This document shows, one piece after another, positions 12,611-23,451 of a stretch of 64,000 bases of DNA (the stretch's first letter is position 1; every line of letters starts with the position of its first letter). The notes under the pieces were generated by a model. The model was not told the origin of the DNA. It worked only from the letters and a program-made list of their open reading frames with translations, and did no database searches. The DNA lies in contig CM026425.1 in NCBI GenBank assembly GCA_014871385.1, positions 10,081,105 to 10,145,104 on the forward strand, given 5' to 3'. This stretch comes from Ceratodon purpureus (taxonomy: Eukaryota; Streptophyta; Bryopsida; Pseudoditrichales; Ditrichaceae). A program made the translations under genes and the position numbers.

Positions 12611-14455
12611 CTGAAATTTAAAACATACTGGTCCAAGAGAGCGTTGGAAGAAACGACTTTTCTTGAGTGTGTCGTGGTACAGGTCCAAGGACAATGAATT
12701 TACAGCAACAGCAGAAAAATAACTGACCATTCTATGGAGTCAACTTGCAAGTCCACAGAAATTGAACTTTTACAGCACAACAGTACTATGGAGTCAAATA
12801 GAATACAGTAATGCTGTGCATTGGAGACTAAGATTTTTGAGCAATCACAGCTTGAGTATTTAATTAACCCCGCAAGGACCTATGGTAAATGACCAAACTT
12901 AGATGCTTTACAATATACGATTTCCATGACTTCAATATTATTCATTTAGAAGAATAAAATGTGAAACATGATGGTTAGGAATTATCTACCAGGTTAAAAG
13001 TTCCAAAAAAACTCAAGCTTTATCAAATAATTTCAAAATGATTTATTTCGAGAGTAGCGTTTATATCTGTAACACTTGAATTATTTTTGTGATGGGTTAG
13101 AATTATAAGTTGCATTCGTGATCCACAGTATTTGAAAATTTAGATTACTACAAATCCTTCTAAGTCATGCATTTCTCTGCAAATTAAAAACGCACATTAT
13201 TTGAGATCCTAACAAATATTCTATGTAGGCTTTGCTTATTGAACATCACATTATTTGATAGTCCACACTAAGATGAATCAAAATGTAGCCAATAGGTCAG
13301 TGTAGGATCAAACTGAGGTTTTGTCTCCGCTAAGTTATGTGGACTGGGATTTGTCAAAAGGTGACTGGCCCGTGTCCCTGTATGGATGTAATGCTTTATC
13401 TTAAGGATAAAATCTATGCTGGAATGTTGGATCTCGATTAAAATGGCAACATCTTATACTTCCATGTGCATTCCCAGTGACTGTGCAAGGAAACAGTGGA
13501 CGGACTAACCAGTATTTGTGACTAGTGAGCATGCAAAAACAGGCTTAGGCATAGTATCGGGATTTTGTATCCGACATCAATGCAAATGTTCCTCCCACTC
13601 ACTGACAGCATGACACCATCCACTCTGCTGTAATGTGCACATAGGTTGGGCCAAAGACGAGAAGAAAAAAAAATCAAAAGCTGTTCCAAAAGGAGGGCTT
13701 AATCGTCACGCATGGATGTGGGTCGAGGCAGACTATGTACCATGTTCATCATCATCGTTTCTCAACTAACATACTTGAGGCGCTCACCTTCCCCTCCCAC
13801 TATTCATCCACTTGCCAAACCGACCACACGTGGGTAAATCCTTGAGCTGGCAGAGAAAACTTGACAAGCTTGCCATTCTCTTCTAAACTAACAGTCAATA
13901 TCCTTGTCACTTTAGATGGTTCGTTGAAAATTATTCCTGGAAACAAGTCCATGTTAAAGAAGAATGACTTTGACATGGTATATGAGAAGCTACACCGCTT
14001 CTTTTGGTTACTATGGATTCCAAAATAATGTTGATTGGTCAAGTTTACATTAACTTATAAATGGTTGTTAATTTTCAAGTACATGAGTTTGTCTAAAGAT
14101 ATATATTTTAATAAATCTCACATACTATAACACTAACTAATCTTGAATAAAATTCATATCGACCTATGTCATTTTATTTGCAAAAACTTCTTAGAAATAC
14201 TATTTTTTAAAACATAAGACATTTCTACTTCACAAAAGATCTACTAGCTAGGCGCAACACATACACATTTCTATCCCGGTTGGTTTTCACAACAAATCAA
14301 TTTATAGTATGTGCCACTCGGTATTGGCCTCCTCTTCCATGGTCCCGTTCTCTATTCCAAGTGCTCACAAAGCCCACACTCCAAAACCCAATTGTTCAGA
14401 GAGCTACACAATAGCGGTCAAAATCTATGTTACCTTTGTACAACTAACTATATAA
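12611..14455. other. Intergenic, AT-rich
   Basis: I see no gene. Minus-strand frames at 12497-12730 and 13800-14042 are open but match nothing familiar. The stretch contains no clear repeat structure. Confidence 0.35.
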
Positions 14456-14722
14456 GAGCATCCCCAGTCAGGCCTGAACCGTAAACCTGTAATCGGAAAG
14501 ATGTAGAAAGACGTGAATTGCGGTTCAGGCCAAGCCTGTATTCGAACTTGTAAGTCTGTAATTTACTGTAGGTCGAAACCTCATTTTGGAAGTTTATTTG
14601 GGGCAAACCTGTAAATCTGTAAACGGTTTTGGAATGTTTTGCTTCGGAAAGGCACTCAGGTTTGGGAGAACGACGTTCTCATAATTACAGGCTTACAGGT
14701 TTACAGCTCACTAGGGATGCTC
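14456..14722 (+). mobile_element. PIF/Harbinger-type MITE, copy A (267 bp)
   Basis: Terminal inverted repeats are GAGCATCCCCAGT at the left and its near-complement CTAGGGATGCTC at the right. A TAA direct repeat flanks it (14453-14455 and 14723-14725). The whole element matches 20821-21084 in reverse orientation at about 90% identity by eye. Subterminal CTGTAA/ACCTGTAA motifs recur several times. It has no coding capacity. Confidence 0.9.
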
Positions 14723-15035
14723 TAACATTAGTTAAAGGTACAACGCTGACGTTTTATGTCGACGTTGCTTTTCCCTTTCTTTTTTAAAATCATCCCCAAA
14801 ACTTTAACTCCACTATAAATATAAATTTAGAAGTGTCAATTTAGCGCTAGCACCTACTTTATTTGGAGACGGGAGAAAATTTTGCCCAATAAAAAAGACT
14901 CGTATGATAACTCACCTTGTGACTCTCCTCGACAACTAAAATTATACTAAAATATTAAAAAATTGTTACGTTTGAAGATGTTAATATCACTCAATCTGAC
15001 ACCCCGTATTCTTCATAAAACAAGAGCTCCTTCAA

Positions 15036-15335
15036 TACCGGTTTTAGACCCCTGCCGGTTTATACACCCCCTCCCCTGGACGCTTCCCTGTACCAGACAC
15101 AGCTCCCAAAAAACGCAACAAAATCCACCCATTTCATAGACCTCACATCCAAAAATCTACACCTCTGCTACATAGAACCGGCTTCAGGCCCCATGACGGT
15201 TTTCCCTACCCTCCCCAGTTCCCCATCTCCTTCCTGCCCAAGTGCACACAATATCTACCCACTCCAAAGACCACGTGGATCCAAATCTATTCCTCACCTA
15301 CATATTATTTGGTTTAGGACCCCATGACGGGTTTG
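15036..15335 (+). repeat. Diverged ~135-bp tandem units just upstream of the MUB leader
   Basis: Units begin near 15036, 15176 and 15309 (the last partial). Each starts with a CCGG/GGTTT-like motif followed by 'gacccc-tgacggttt'. A second shared block reads CTACCCA-T/CTCC-A-AGACC, ATCCAAATCTA and CCTACATA. The repeats are old and diverged, and lie directly before the probable MUB transcription start, so they may be duplicated promoter sequence. Confidence 0.5.
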
Positions 15336-15339
15336 GGCA

Positions 15340-16813
15340 TGCATCCCCAATGTGTTGAGCTTTGCTTCATCTGCTTGTGTTTTGAGCCTTGTGTCTCCAT
15401 TCCAGAGCTCGGATGCTGGATCTCACGCACTCCCCGTCTCTCTTCTCCGCCATCTCCCGCACCATCGCCCTCTCAGACCTCGTCTCCTCCTTGCCAGGGT
15501 TGTGGTCCTCGTCCAGGGCTTTCTTTTGAGGTAAGGCGCTCCATATCTCGTCTGGTTTTCCTCCTGCTCTGCCTCCTCAATCCTCTCTAGGGTTTTCTCT
15601 CCCTCTGCTGCGTTCGCTGCGTTTTCTGGAGCTGGATGTGGAGCCTTGCGGGAGTGTGAGCGTGGGGGCGGGGGGAGTTGGAGTGAGCTCATGGCGTGGT
15701 GGACGGGGATGAGCTCCTGGTGAAGTCACGCGGTGGAGGTCGGTGCAATTAGGGTGCAGGTGAGGTGATGTGTTTCGCTTCTTGTGTTTGTTGTGATGTG
15801 AGGGGGAGGATGTGCGGGGATTCTTTTAGTTTTTGGAGTTTTTGAGTGGTTTGGCGTCCGGGTCCTTGTTGTGGCCTTTGATTTCTGAATGGTGGGGGCC
15901 TGTGTGGGGATGGTGTTTGGTTTAGGGAGTTGGGTGAGAGTGGGATTGGTTGTTCTTTGTGAGAGTGCTTTTTTTGGTTTGTGTGTTGTGTTCATCTAGT
16001 GGCGTTACAGGGGCATCGTGTTCCTTGTAGTGTTGAAGTGGCTGGGATTCTGGTTCTCTGTGTCAGACCTGTGGATTTTGGCTTGAGTGGGGTGTTTCCC
16101 GTTTTGGTTTGTTTGGATTTCTCCTTCAGTTGAACTTCTATGTCGTAGGTTGTGACTTGTGAGATTTGCAGCAGTTTAGGACATGTTTTTTCATTAGTTG
16201 TTTTAGTTTTGTGTGGAGGATCGCGTTTCTTTTTTCTTTTTTTGATGTCGTGAGTGGATGGTGTTGGAGATGTGTATATGACAGTGATTGGACACTTACC
16301 CTAAGGTGCTCTAGTAGATTTGACCATTTTTGCTTCTTTAGCCGATTCATAATTTGGATCCCAGCTCATGTTCCTCCACTGGTTGTGGAATGACTTAGAG
16401 TACACTGTCGAGATATAGATTTTTGAAAAAAATTACCCATTTTGCTGCGGCCCTGTGCTCTACGCCACGTTGAGACAACTCTTATCGTTAGGGTTGCTGC
16501 TGTTTCTATCAATTCTTTCTCATTTGCCAACGACCTTTACAGCTGTTCTATAGTCTATGAACGTTTATTTTCATTACAATATACGTGCGGGCACAACATA
16601 AGTAATATAGAAATCTGAACTGATACGTTCAACTTTGGTATTCTGTCAATGCGAGATAATCGTGTTTGACCTATTTCTGCTATTCTCATATCGTTGGGTG
16701 AAGTTTTCTGGCTGAGAATGTTTTTCCATCATTCTTTTGCAATATTTTCAATACTTTGCAAGATTGTTGGGCAGGTGTGGCTTGAAACTAATATTTGCGG
16801 ATGGTTGTTTCAG
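15340..16813 (+). other. MUB 5' leader exon and 1.28-kb leader intron
   Basis: A pyrimidine-rich leader ends with TTTTGAG|GTAAGG (donor at 15531). The next good acceptor before the MUB coding exon is TTGTTTCAG at 16813. The intron would be 15531-16812/16813, starting with a T/G-rich stretch. Long leader introns often raise expression of plant housekeeping genes. The transcription start is inferred, not seen. Confidence 0.55.
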
Positions 16814-16933
16814 GGCGATTTACTTCTTAGCAGAAAAAGGTACTCCTGGAAAGTTGGTAGTCAAACAGCGGTGCCAGGTGGTCGTTCTGAACAATTTTTC
16901 AATCGTGAGGATAAGAGTAGGTGGTGTGGAAGT

Positions 16934-17731
16934 ATGTCTGTGATGTCTTTGGAGGAGCCTGTGGAGCTGAAGTTCCGTCTGTACGACGGAACTGACATAG
17001 GTCCTAACAAGTACGCGCCAGCAACCACAGTGGCCAACATCAAAGAGAGTATTCTCAACCACTGGCCAAAAGGTGTGTAATTGACTGTTTCGATATTTGT
17101 CGTCAAAATTACGATATGATTAGGGCAGATCTCTTCTCATAGAAGGAATTTGACAGGCAGAATTGTGCGTTTGTGCAGAAAAGCAAAATGGTCCAAAGAC
17201 TATTAATGATCTGAAGTTGATAAATGCTGGTAAAATTTTGGAGAATAGCAAAACACTTGCTGACTCCAGGGTTATTCTGGGAGAAATTCCTGGATGTGTG
17301 ATCACCATGCATGTTGTCTTACGGCCACCTACAAATGATAAAGCTAGTGGTACTAGACCTTCCTCCACCTTTCTTGCTCGAGACCTTTGTGATTTTGATC
17401 TCTGCAGTTTTCTGCTGTTTTTCCATATTGTTAATGATTTAAGCTCTGCACTTGATGTGGCTGGCACTCCTGGTTTTTGTTCCTGTCTTTTTTCGTAGTT
17501 CAATGTAATTTTGGTAGTTGTGAATATATTCTGCTCACATTTCTGTCAGCCGTGCACAATGCGTCAGCAAACGAACAACTGCCACTTAATAGAGATTCAT
17601 ATGCGGACCTCGATCATCTAATACGTTTTCTTCCGTGTCGAGTTAATCTGTTTCATCTGTGTTGTGTTGGAACAGAAAAGCAACAATCTGAAACTCCCAA
17701 GGCCAAAACGTGCTGCTGCACAATACTATAG
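16934..17731 (+). CDS. MUB: Membrane-anchored ubiquitin-fold protein, 121 aa, 3 exons
   Basis: MUBs are plant and animal ubiquitin-like proteins held on the plasma membrane by a prenyl group, where they can dock ubiquitin-conjugating enzymes. Exons 16934-17072, 17179-17349 and 17676-17731 give 121 residues, the usual length. The ubiquitin-like beta-grasp fold spans residues ~7-100, with family landmarks VELKFRLYDGTDIGP, VANIKESILNHWPK, INDLKLINAGKILEN and MHVVLRPP. The C-terminus ends CCCTIL: CTIL is a CaaX box of the geranylgeranyl type and the preceding cysteines are probable palmitoylation sites. No Gly-Gly is present, so it is not conjugated like ubiquitin. A second Met at residue 4 could also start. 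The gene is bracketed by opposite copies of one MITE. Confidence 0.95.
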
Positions 17732-20078
17732 CTTTCTGGATGCGCTCTAGGAGGAGGAATCCTAAGGAACGTGTTAGATCACAGGTGAAAGTTTGAGAAA
17801 CCTTGGCAAGGCTCCTCAAGTTCAAATCAAGACTGTATATGCGTAGTGCCAAGTTTCTCTGGTGGTGGTGTTTCTGTTATTCACAAAGCGTCATAAAGAT
17901 CCAGCAGACGTTACCCGTGTACTGGTGATATATAGGTCGGTGCGAATGCAGCAATAATCTGCTGTATGCATTCCTTGGATTGCGTTATTTTTTGTGAGTC
18001 TCCCTTGGGAGTGGGACAGGAGCTATATTGGAAGGAACAAAAGCCATGGCAAGCGTGGATTTCGTCTTCTCTATACGTACTGGAGATTGAGGGAGCACTT
18101 CGAATCGGTATGCGTAGGAATTGCGCATCGTCGTCCAATAATGTGGTGTGCGTTGGGCTGTGCTTGGCCTCCTCTAATATTTGCTCATTCCTTACTTGCT
18201 GTGGATTTCACCACTCCCGTGCGACAGGGTCAGCTCCCAGGTCCTATCGTATCCACTTTCTAGGTCCTCGTCTGTGAATTGTGTTGCCTGCTCCGCTTAC
18301 CCACAATTCAGAGAGGGTCTGATTGGCGGCAGGTAACGTATCCTACTTTGCCTCCCCTTGTACGTTAGACTAATGTTAGAGAGTAACTCTACAAATATGA
18401 TGAAAAGCCACCGAGGGCTTAGATCATTTCACAATAGAAATCTACTCGGCTGTTCTTTGATGTCACTCGATTGCTCATCAACGCAAAGTCATGCTCAGAT
18501 TGTGATAGGAAACAAGTAAATATTGTGGAGATGAATCAGGTCGATGCTGGTGGCACAAATCTTGTAGTGGTGTCTCTGCATACGTGCCTTTGTATGATAT
18601 ATGTTTTAAGATAAAACCCTCTATATTTAGCTAGTTGTTTTTACTAAGGATTTACCCGTCTTAAGGGTATTAAGGCATTTTATTTGACCAGTCTGTGTGA
18701 GGTGTGTCCTTTCTATTCTTTTATTGGTCTTAGTTTCCCATCAAGATTCTCGTCGGGTTGAGTGAGGAATCTGAGGATTTTCCTGTTTTCCTTCGCTGCA
18801 AGTAGGTTAGCACCCAGTTGTGAGGGGATGACTACAAAACCTTGTCCGCACACTAAACAGCGTGGGAATGAGAGATCCTTGTATCTCTGTTTACATGTCA
18901 GTTCAATGAGGACCTTGTATATCTGTATTCCACTGTTACCCAGTGTCAGATTAGTATCGATATTTCTTTGCTTTTGATCAAATGGAGTCATTAAGTTAGG
19001 TTCCTGACTTCCATAAAGCGAGTCACTAAAACTGATTTGTCTGAATGAGAGATTCGAATTGTGCTCAAAGAGCTAAATCGTGCTCCTGAAATATTGGAGG
19101 AATTATGGTTCGTAGACTTGGTACCACTTCAATTTCTGTATTGTACAAGAACGGTTAGTTGCTGGTATTCTTCTGATAAGGGTAGTAAGATTACACGTGT
19201 GGTGGCTCGCCAATGGCTTAGGGGCGCCGACCGGCACAAATCCAGAGTGAAATAAATCGAGAGTCTCATCTTTTGCGTTTGAAAATATATATTGACAAAC
19301 TCGTTTTTTCTTCAATTTTGGCCACTTTTTATTGCAAAGATGTTCTTGGAATGGTTTTATTGTAATGTGTTCTTAACCAAATTCTTACTCAAATTACGAA
19401 GCTATCCAAGTTGGAATATGTATGAATTATATAGTTGCAGTCTTCAAAGTTTGACCAAAAAAAGATAAAAGATAAAGTAGTTGTTAAAAACAAATTCAGC
19501 CTACTACTTGGTTTATATGTTTCACAAATGAAGGAAAATCAATGGTTTGATTTGATACATGAATAGTATGTCAAGTTGATTTTAAGATTTTATGGCTAAA
19601 TATATTGTTACATTTTAGATTAAGATATATCATATATAAATTGGAAAATAATTAGTTTTGATAATTTTGTTTCAATAAACCCAAGAACTTCAGGGCTTAA
19701 ATCTTAAAGAGTGAGAAGTTTTCCAGAAGAGTCATGAGTCCAATCATTTTAGATTTTAGTGATTTATATATGGTCAAATAATACTAACAGAACAATAGGA
19801 GAACAATCGATTATGAAATTAATTGTCCTCCAATAGAATGTGTCTATGATTGTACGGAATTGAATAGTCTTATATTGTCGGTCATGGGTGAAGCTATATG
19901 TTGGTTATGGGTTGTGACCAACTTTTGAACAAAAAAAATTGTAATAATTCTAATTTTATTTGATTAATTTTGATAAAAAGCTCATTCTTCATGAACCTTA
20001 TTTTCCTAGTCACAAAAAATAACTCCTGCTTCATAACCCAAGGTATACTATGCTGAAATGCTTAAGCTATCGGTTGTA
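17732..20078. other. MUB 3' flank and AT-rich intergenic DNA
   Basis: Bases to ~18300 may include the MUB 3' UTR. Beyond that, short frames on both strands do not resemble proteins, and 19260-20078 is AT-rich with no structure I could support. Confidence 0.35.
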
Positions 20079-20364
20079 AGGTAAATGACCAGTAACCGAC
20101 CAGTGGGCAAAATCTTCATTCTCTAATATAAAATCTTTGCTTTCCTGAACATTTTAGGTGGAAACCTTTAATGATTGGTTAACAGTATACTGCACTTTTG
20201 CCTCCTTAAAAATTCACAATAATTTCAATTTTTGAGGAAAATTTTTGAAAATATTCGGACACACAAATACCTTATCTTCCTACATGGGAAAAATTTCTGC
20301 CACATCATACTTTGAAAAACAATCTCTAAAATTGCTTAAATGGTCGGTTACTGGTCATTTACCT
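20079..20364. mobile_element. MITE-like element with 24-bp inverted ends and TA duplication
   Basis: The left end AGGTAAATGACCAGTAACCG continues as ACCA and is mirrored exactly at the right end (to 20364). TA lies on both sides (20077-20078 and 20365-20366), as for Tc1/mariner-type insertions. The interior is AT-rich and non-coding. The ends do not match the classic Stowaway CTCCCTCC, so the superfamily is provisional. Confidence 0.75.
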
Positions 20365-20415
20365 TAGGTGTGTATACCTTACTGAATCCAAATCAGGGTG
20401 GATGGTTGGGTATTA

Positions 20416-20804
20416 AGGTCGCCTGTCCTAAAACCACCAACTTAAGGATTTTGAGCATTTTTTTGCAGAGTTATTTTTGGGGTATATTTTTGCCATGTAG
20501 GAAAGTTGTTTTCTAACACAATGCAAATTTTTTCAGAATTTTCTTCCCAATAGTGAAATAGATACAAATTTCTAAACACAAAATTACTTCGTGACCCAAA
20601 ACTGATATGTAGACTTTTCCATTGTCACACCTAGCTGGTACTAATTTTCACGCATGTCGTAACCCAAAACCACCAACTTTTTGAGTGCTCTGATTGGTTA
20701 GTTTGAATTAAGTGTTCTGACAATGCTACTGGCTGCTAGTGGTGGTTCTGGGGAGACCTGCAGGTTGGTGATGGGGGCTGTGGTGGTTTTGGGGCATTCG
20801 ACCT
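20416..20804. mobile_element. Second TA-flanked inverted-repeat element, 389 bp
   Basis: The left end AGGTCGCCTGTCCTAAAACC pairs with the right-end complement AGGTCGAATGCCCCAAAACC, and the match runs on through ACCA. TA flanks both ends. A further 'aaaccaccaac' motif near 20667 lies in direct orientation. It sits 51 bases from the element before it and 16 bases from the MITE after it. Confidence 0.65.
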
Positions 20805-20820
20805 TAGCGTCTCAACCTTA

Positions 20821-21084
20821 GAGCATCCCCAGTGAGCTGTAAACCTGTAAGCCTGTAATTATGAGAACGTCGTTCTCCCAAACCTGAGTGCCTTTCCGTA
20901 GCAAAACATTCCAAAACCGTTTACAGATTTACAGGTTTGCCCCAAAAAACCTTCCAAAATGAGGTTTCGAGCTGTAAATTACAGACTTACAAGCTCGAAT
21001 ACAGGCTTGGCCTGAACCGCAATCCACGTCTTTCTACATCTTTCCGATTACAGGTTTACGGTTCAGGCCTCACTGGGGATGCTC
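20821..21084 (-). mobile_element. PIF/Harbinger-type MITE, copy B (264 bp)
   Basis: Reverse-oriented copy of the element at 14456-14722. Ends GAGCATCCCCAGTGAG and its mirror, flanked by TTA (20818-20820 and 21085-21087). High identity between the copies indicates fairly recent activity or amplification. It lies ~570 bases upstream of the F-box/LRR start codon. Confidence 0.9.
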
Positions 21085-21176
21085 TTAGGTGAGGGATAAT
21101 AAAGATAGCTTCTCAGTCTCCCTTCCTGTCCTCGGATTGAAATGAATTCAAGTAAAATCTCAAGAAAGACGGCCCT

Positions 21177-21200
21177 GTACACTACAGTACTGTAGTGTAC
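21177..21200. promoter_or_regulatory. Perfect 24-bp palindrome upstream of F-box/LRR gene
   Basis: The half-site GTACACTACAGT is followed immediately by its exact reverse complement, with no spacer. It lies ~480 bases upstream of the F-box/LRR start codon, in the likely promoter. A dimeric factor-binding site is one reading and a cruciform-prone small inverted repeat is another. No direct evidence of function. Confidence 0.5.
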
Positions 21201-21300
21201 TCCCATTCCCATGGTAAGTAGTAAGTTACTAACTTACTGCAGACATGGCTCATCATTCATGCCACGACGAGCCCAACTTCACATCCCATAGACCGCCTAC

Positions 21301-21657
21301 TTGGCACCCCACTTCTCCCCATTTCTCCCATTTCTCCCATTTCTCCCTATCCCATGCAATCCCCTTCCATCACCACCTCCACAAACCCTAACTTATCACC
21401 CCCACTCCACCACCACCATCACTATCACTCAAACCACTCCTCATCCCCTCCACCATCACCATCACTCCCAAATTCTCATCATTTCCCAAATCACCAAACC
21501 ACCCAAATTCATTCCCATCACAGCCTCCAAATTCACAATCATCCACTCCAAAACCATCATCACTCCCAAAACCACAGCCTTTGCACTCAAGAGCACACCC
21601 ACAAGTTGGAGGACGACAATCATATCGCCTTGGTGTTGGATACAATTCCACAACACC
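21301..21657 (+). other. C-rich leader of F-box/LRR gene with overlapping upstream ATG
   Basis: The stretch is strongly C/A-rich on the plus strand, with repeated CCCATTTCT and CCACCATCAC units. An ATG at 21354 opens a 246-codon frame, out of frame with the F-box protein, that ends inside it at 22094. The main frame itself is open upstream to 21301 with no ATG. Low-complexity C-rich DNA is stop-poor, so both long frames may be meaningless. The transcription start is unknown. Confidence 0.4.
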
Positions 21658-23451
21658 ATGCAGGATCACAGAGGGGCGAAGGAGGATACCATGGAGGATG
21701 TGAAGGAGACGGCGATGGAGGATGCAGTGGAGGATGCGAATGCGAATGCGATGGAGGTGGTGATGGGGGACGCGGGGCTGGTGAGCCACATGGTGCAGTA
21801 TCTGCAGAGCGACGTCGACCGGCACTGCGCGGCGCTCGTGTGCAAGGTGTGGAACGAGGCGGTGGCCTGGAGCGTGCACAAGCTGGTGCTGCGGACGCGA
21901 GCATCGCTACAACAGCTCGCGGTCCGCTTCTGGCACGTCACGGACCTGGACCTCTCCCAATGCACGCACCAGCTGGAGGATCGGGACCTGGAGGTCGCGG
22001 CCGCGGCGTTCCTGCGCCTGCGCGTGCTGCGGATTGGGGGCGTCGACGGGGTGCAGAGCTTCGTCACCGAGGTGGGACTCTCATCATTCGCTGATCGCTG
22101 TGCGGAGCTCGAGGAGGTGGAATTCTCGTCGCTGCCGGGGCTGGAGGATCCCGGGGTGAAGGCGCTCGCGAGGCGGTGCGGGAAGCTGCGCGTGTGGCGC
22201 CTGGAGGATTGCGGCAGCCTGGGTGATGAGGCGCTGGAGGCGATTGCGGGGTGCCGGGAGTTGCAGGAGATTAGCTTGAAGGGGGAGTTCAAGTTCACGT
22301 CGTCGGGGTTAGTGGTGATCGGGGAGAAGTGTGCGGGGTTGGTGAAGTTGGAGCTGCAGCTCGGCGCGGTGAATATTGAGCTCGCTTTGAAGGCTGTTGC
22401 GCAGGGGTGTTTGAGATTGAGCGATGTTTCGCTCAGGTTTAGGGCTCGGGCGGGGAAGCTGGAGGACCTGGCTCGGTGCTCGTCGCTTCGGTCTTTGGCG
22501 GTCGAGAGCGATCAGGAGGAGAGGATGGATGAGGCGGTGGTGGCTATCGCTACTGCCAATCGGAACTTGACTGAGTTTGTTTGCGGGAATCGGTTGGGCG
22601 ATTCTGCTGTGATTTCGCTGATCTTCAAGTGTCCGCGGTTGCAGAAGTTGCATTTGGATGCGTCGAATTTGACGGAGGGGGTGTTGCCTTGTATTCAGCA
22701 GTGCGAGTTTCTGACCGATCTTTTGCTGGATAATTTCGAGAGCACTGGACAAGGGCTTGCGGAGATTGGGCTGTGTGGACTGGATTTCAGGAGTTTTTCG
22801 CTTAGGTTTGCTCGGGGGGTGCGCGATATGGAGCTTCAGATGTTGATGGATGGGAACAGGCATTTGGAGCATTTGGATCTTCAGGGGTGCTTCGGTCCTA
22901 CTGCGATTGGATACTCTGCGATTGCGTTGTGCTCGCGTTTGCGGTGTCTTTATTTATGTGGTACTACGGTTGATGACTTGAGTCTTATCAGCATAGCGAG
23001 TGGGGTGACAAATCTCAAAGAGCTGTCAATTGCGAAATGTGGGGCTATTACAAGCATGAGTGCTGTTACCCGGTTCTCGACGTTAGAAATTCTTGCTCTT
23101 GACCACTGTTCGTTTGTTACTGACAAAGAGCTGGATGTTCTGTCTCGAAAGTGCCCCCGGATCACGCAACTCAGCTTGTCTTTTACCAGGGTTACGGATG
23201 TGGGTTTGGAGTGCCTGAGCAAGTGTCAGATGCTGCGAAGCTTGAGAATCCCTCATTGCAAAGGTGTGCTCGGGCCAGGATTAATCACCATAGCCAAGGC
23301 TTGTGGATGGTTCCAGCATGCTGTAGTGAGCCATCGGTTTCGAGGGTCCCGTGCCGCAGATATACTTCAACAGCTTTGTTGCACTGTTCGCTTCGAAATG
23401 GACGAGACAGCGTTAGTTCCTTTTGGTTTATTTGGTTTTGAGGGATGGTGA
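21658..23451 (+). CDS. F-box/LRR protein, intronless, 597 aa
   Basis: Probable substrate receptor of an SCF (SKP1-CUL1-F-box) ubiquitin ligase. Residues ~38-80 form a divergent F-box (DAGLVSHMVQYL, then HCAALVCKVWNEAV), the SKP1-binding part. The rest is LRRs of the cysteine-containing type: repeated L-x-x-L-x-L with 'Ala..C..L..L.L' units such as ARRCGKLRVWRLEDC and SRKCPRITQLSLS. They form a solenoid for target binding to the C-terminus. The start is the first ATG in this frame, in MQDHRGAKED; an acidic Met-rich stretch (residues 10-38) follows. The 5' third is much GC-richer than the surroundings. I cannot name an ortholog. Confidence 0.88.
   Translation: MQDHRGAKEDTMEDVKETAMEDAVEDANANAMEVVMGDAGLVSHMVQYLQSDVDRHCAALVCKVWNEAVAWSVHKLVLRTRASLQQLAVRFWHVTDLDLSQCTHQLEDRDLEVAAAAFLRLRVLRIGGVDGVQSFVTEVGLSSFADRCAELEEVEFSSLPGLEDPGVKALARRCGKLRVWRLEDCGSLGDEALEAIAGCRELQEISLKGEFKFTSSGLVVIGEKCAGLVKLELQLGAVNIELALKAVAQGCLRLSDVSLRFRARAGKLEDLARCSSLRSLAVESDQEERMDEAVVAIATANRNLTEFVCGNRLGDSAVISLIFKCPRLQKLHLDASNLTEGVLPCIQQCEFLTDLLLDNFESTGQGLAEIGLCGLDFRSFSLRFARGVRDMELQMLMDGNRHLEHLDLQGCFGPTAIGYSAIALCSRLRCLYLCGTTVDDLSLISIASGVTNLKELSIAKCGAITSMSAVTRFSTLEILALDHCSFVTDKELDVLSRKCPRITQLSLSFTRVTDVGLECLSKCQMLRSLRIPHCKGVLGPGLITIAKACGWFQHAVVSHRFRGSRAADILQQLCCTVRFEMDETALVPFGLFGFEGW

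Noticed and set aside
21301-21657. N-terminal extension of the F-box/LRR protein
   Set aside because: Frame is open but has no ATG and translates to Pro/His/Thr low-complexity sequence; C-rich DNA lacks stops by composition.
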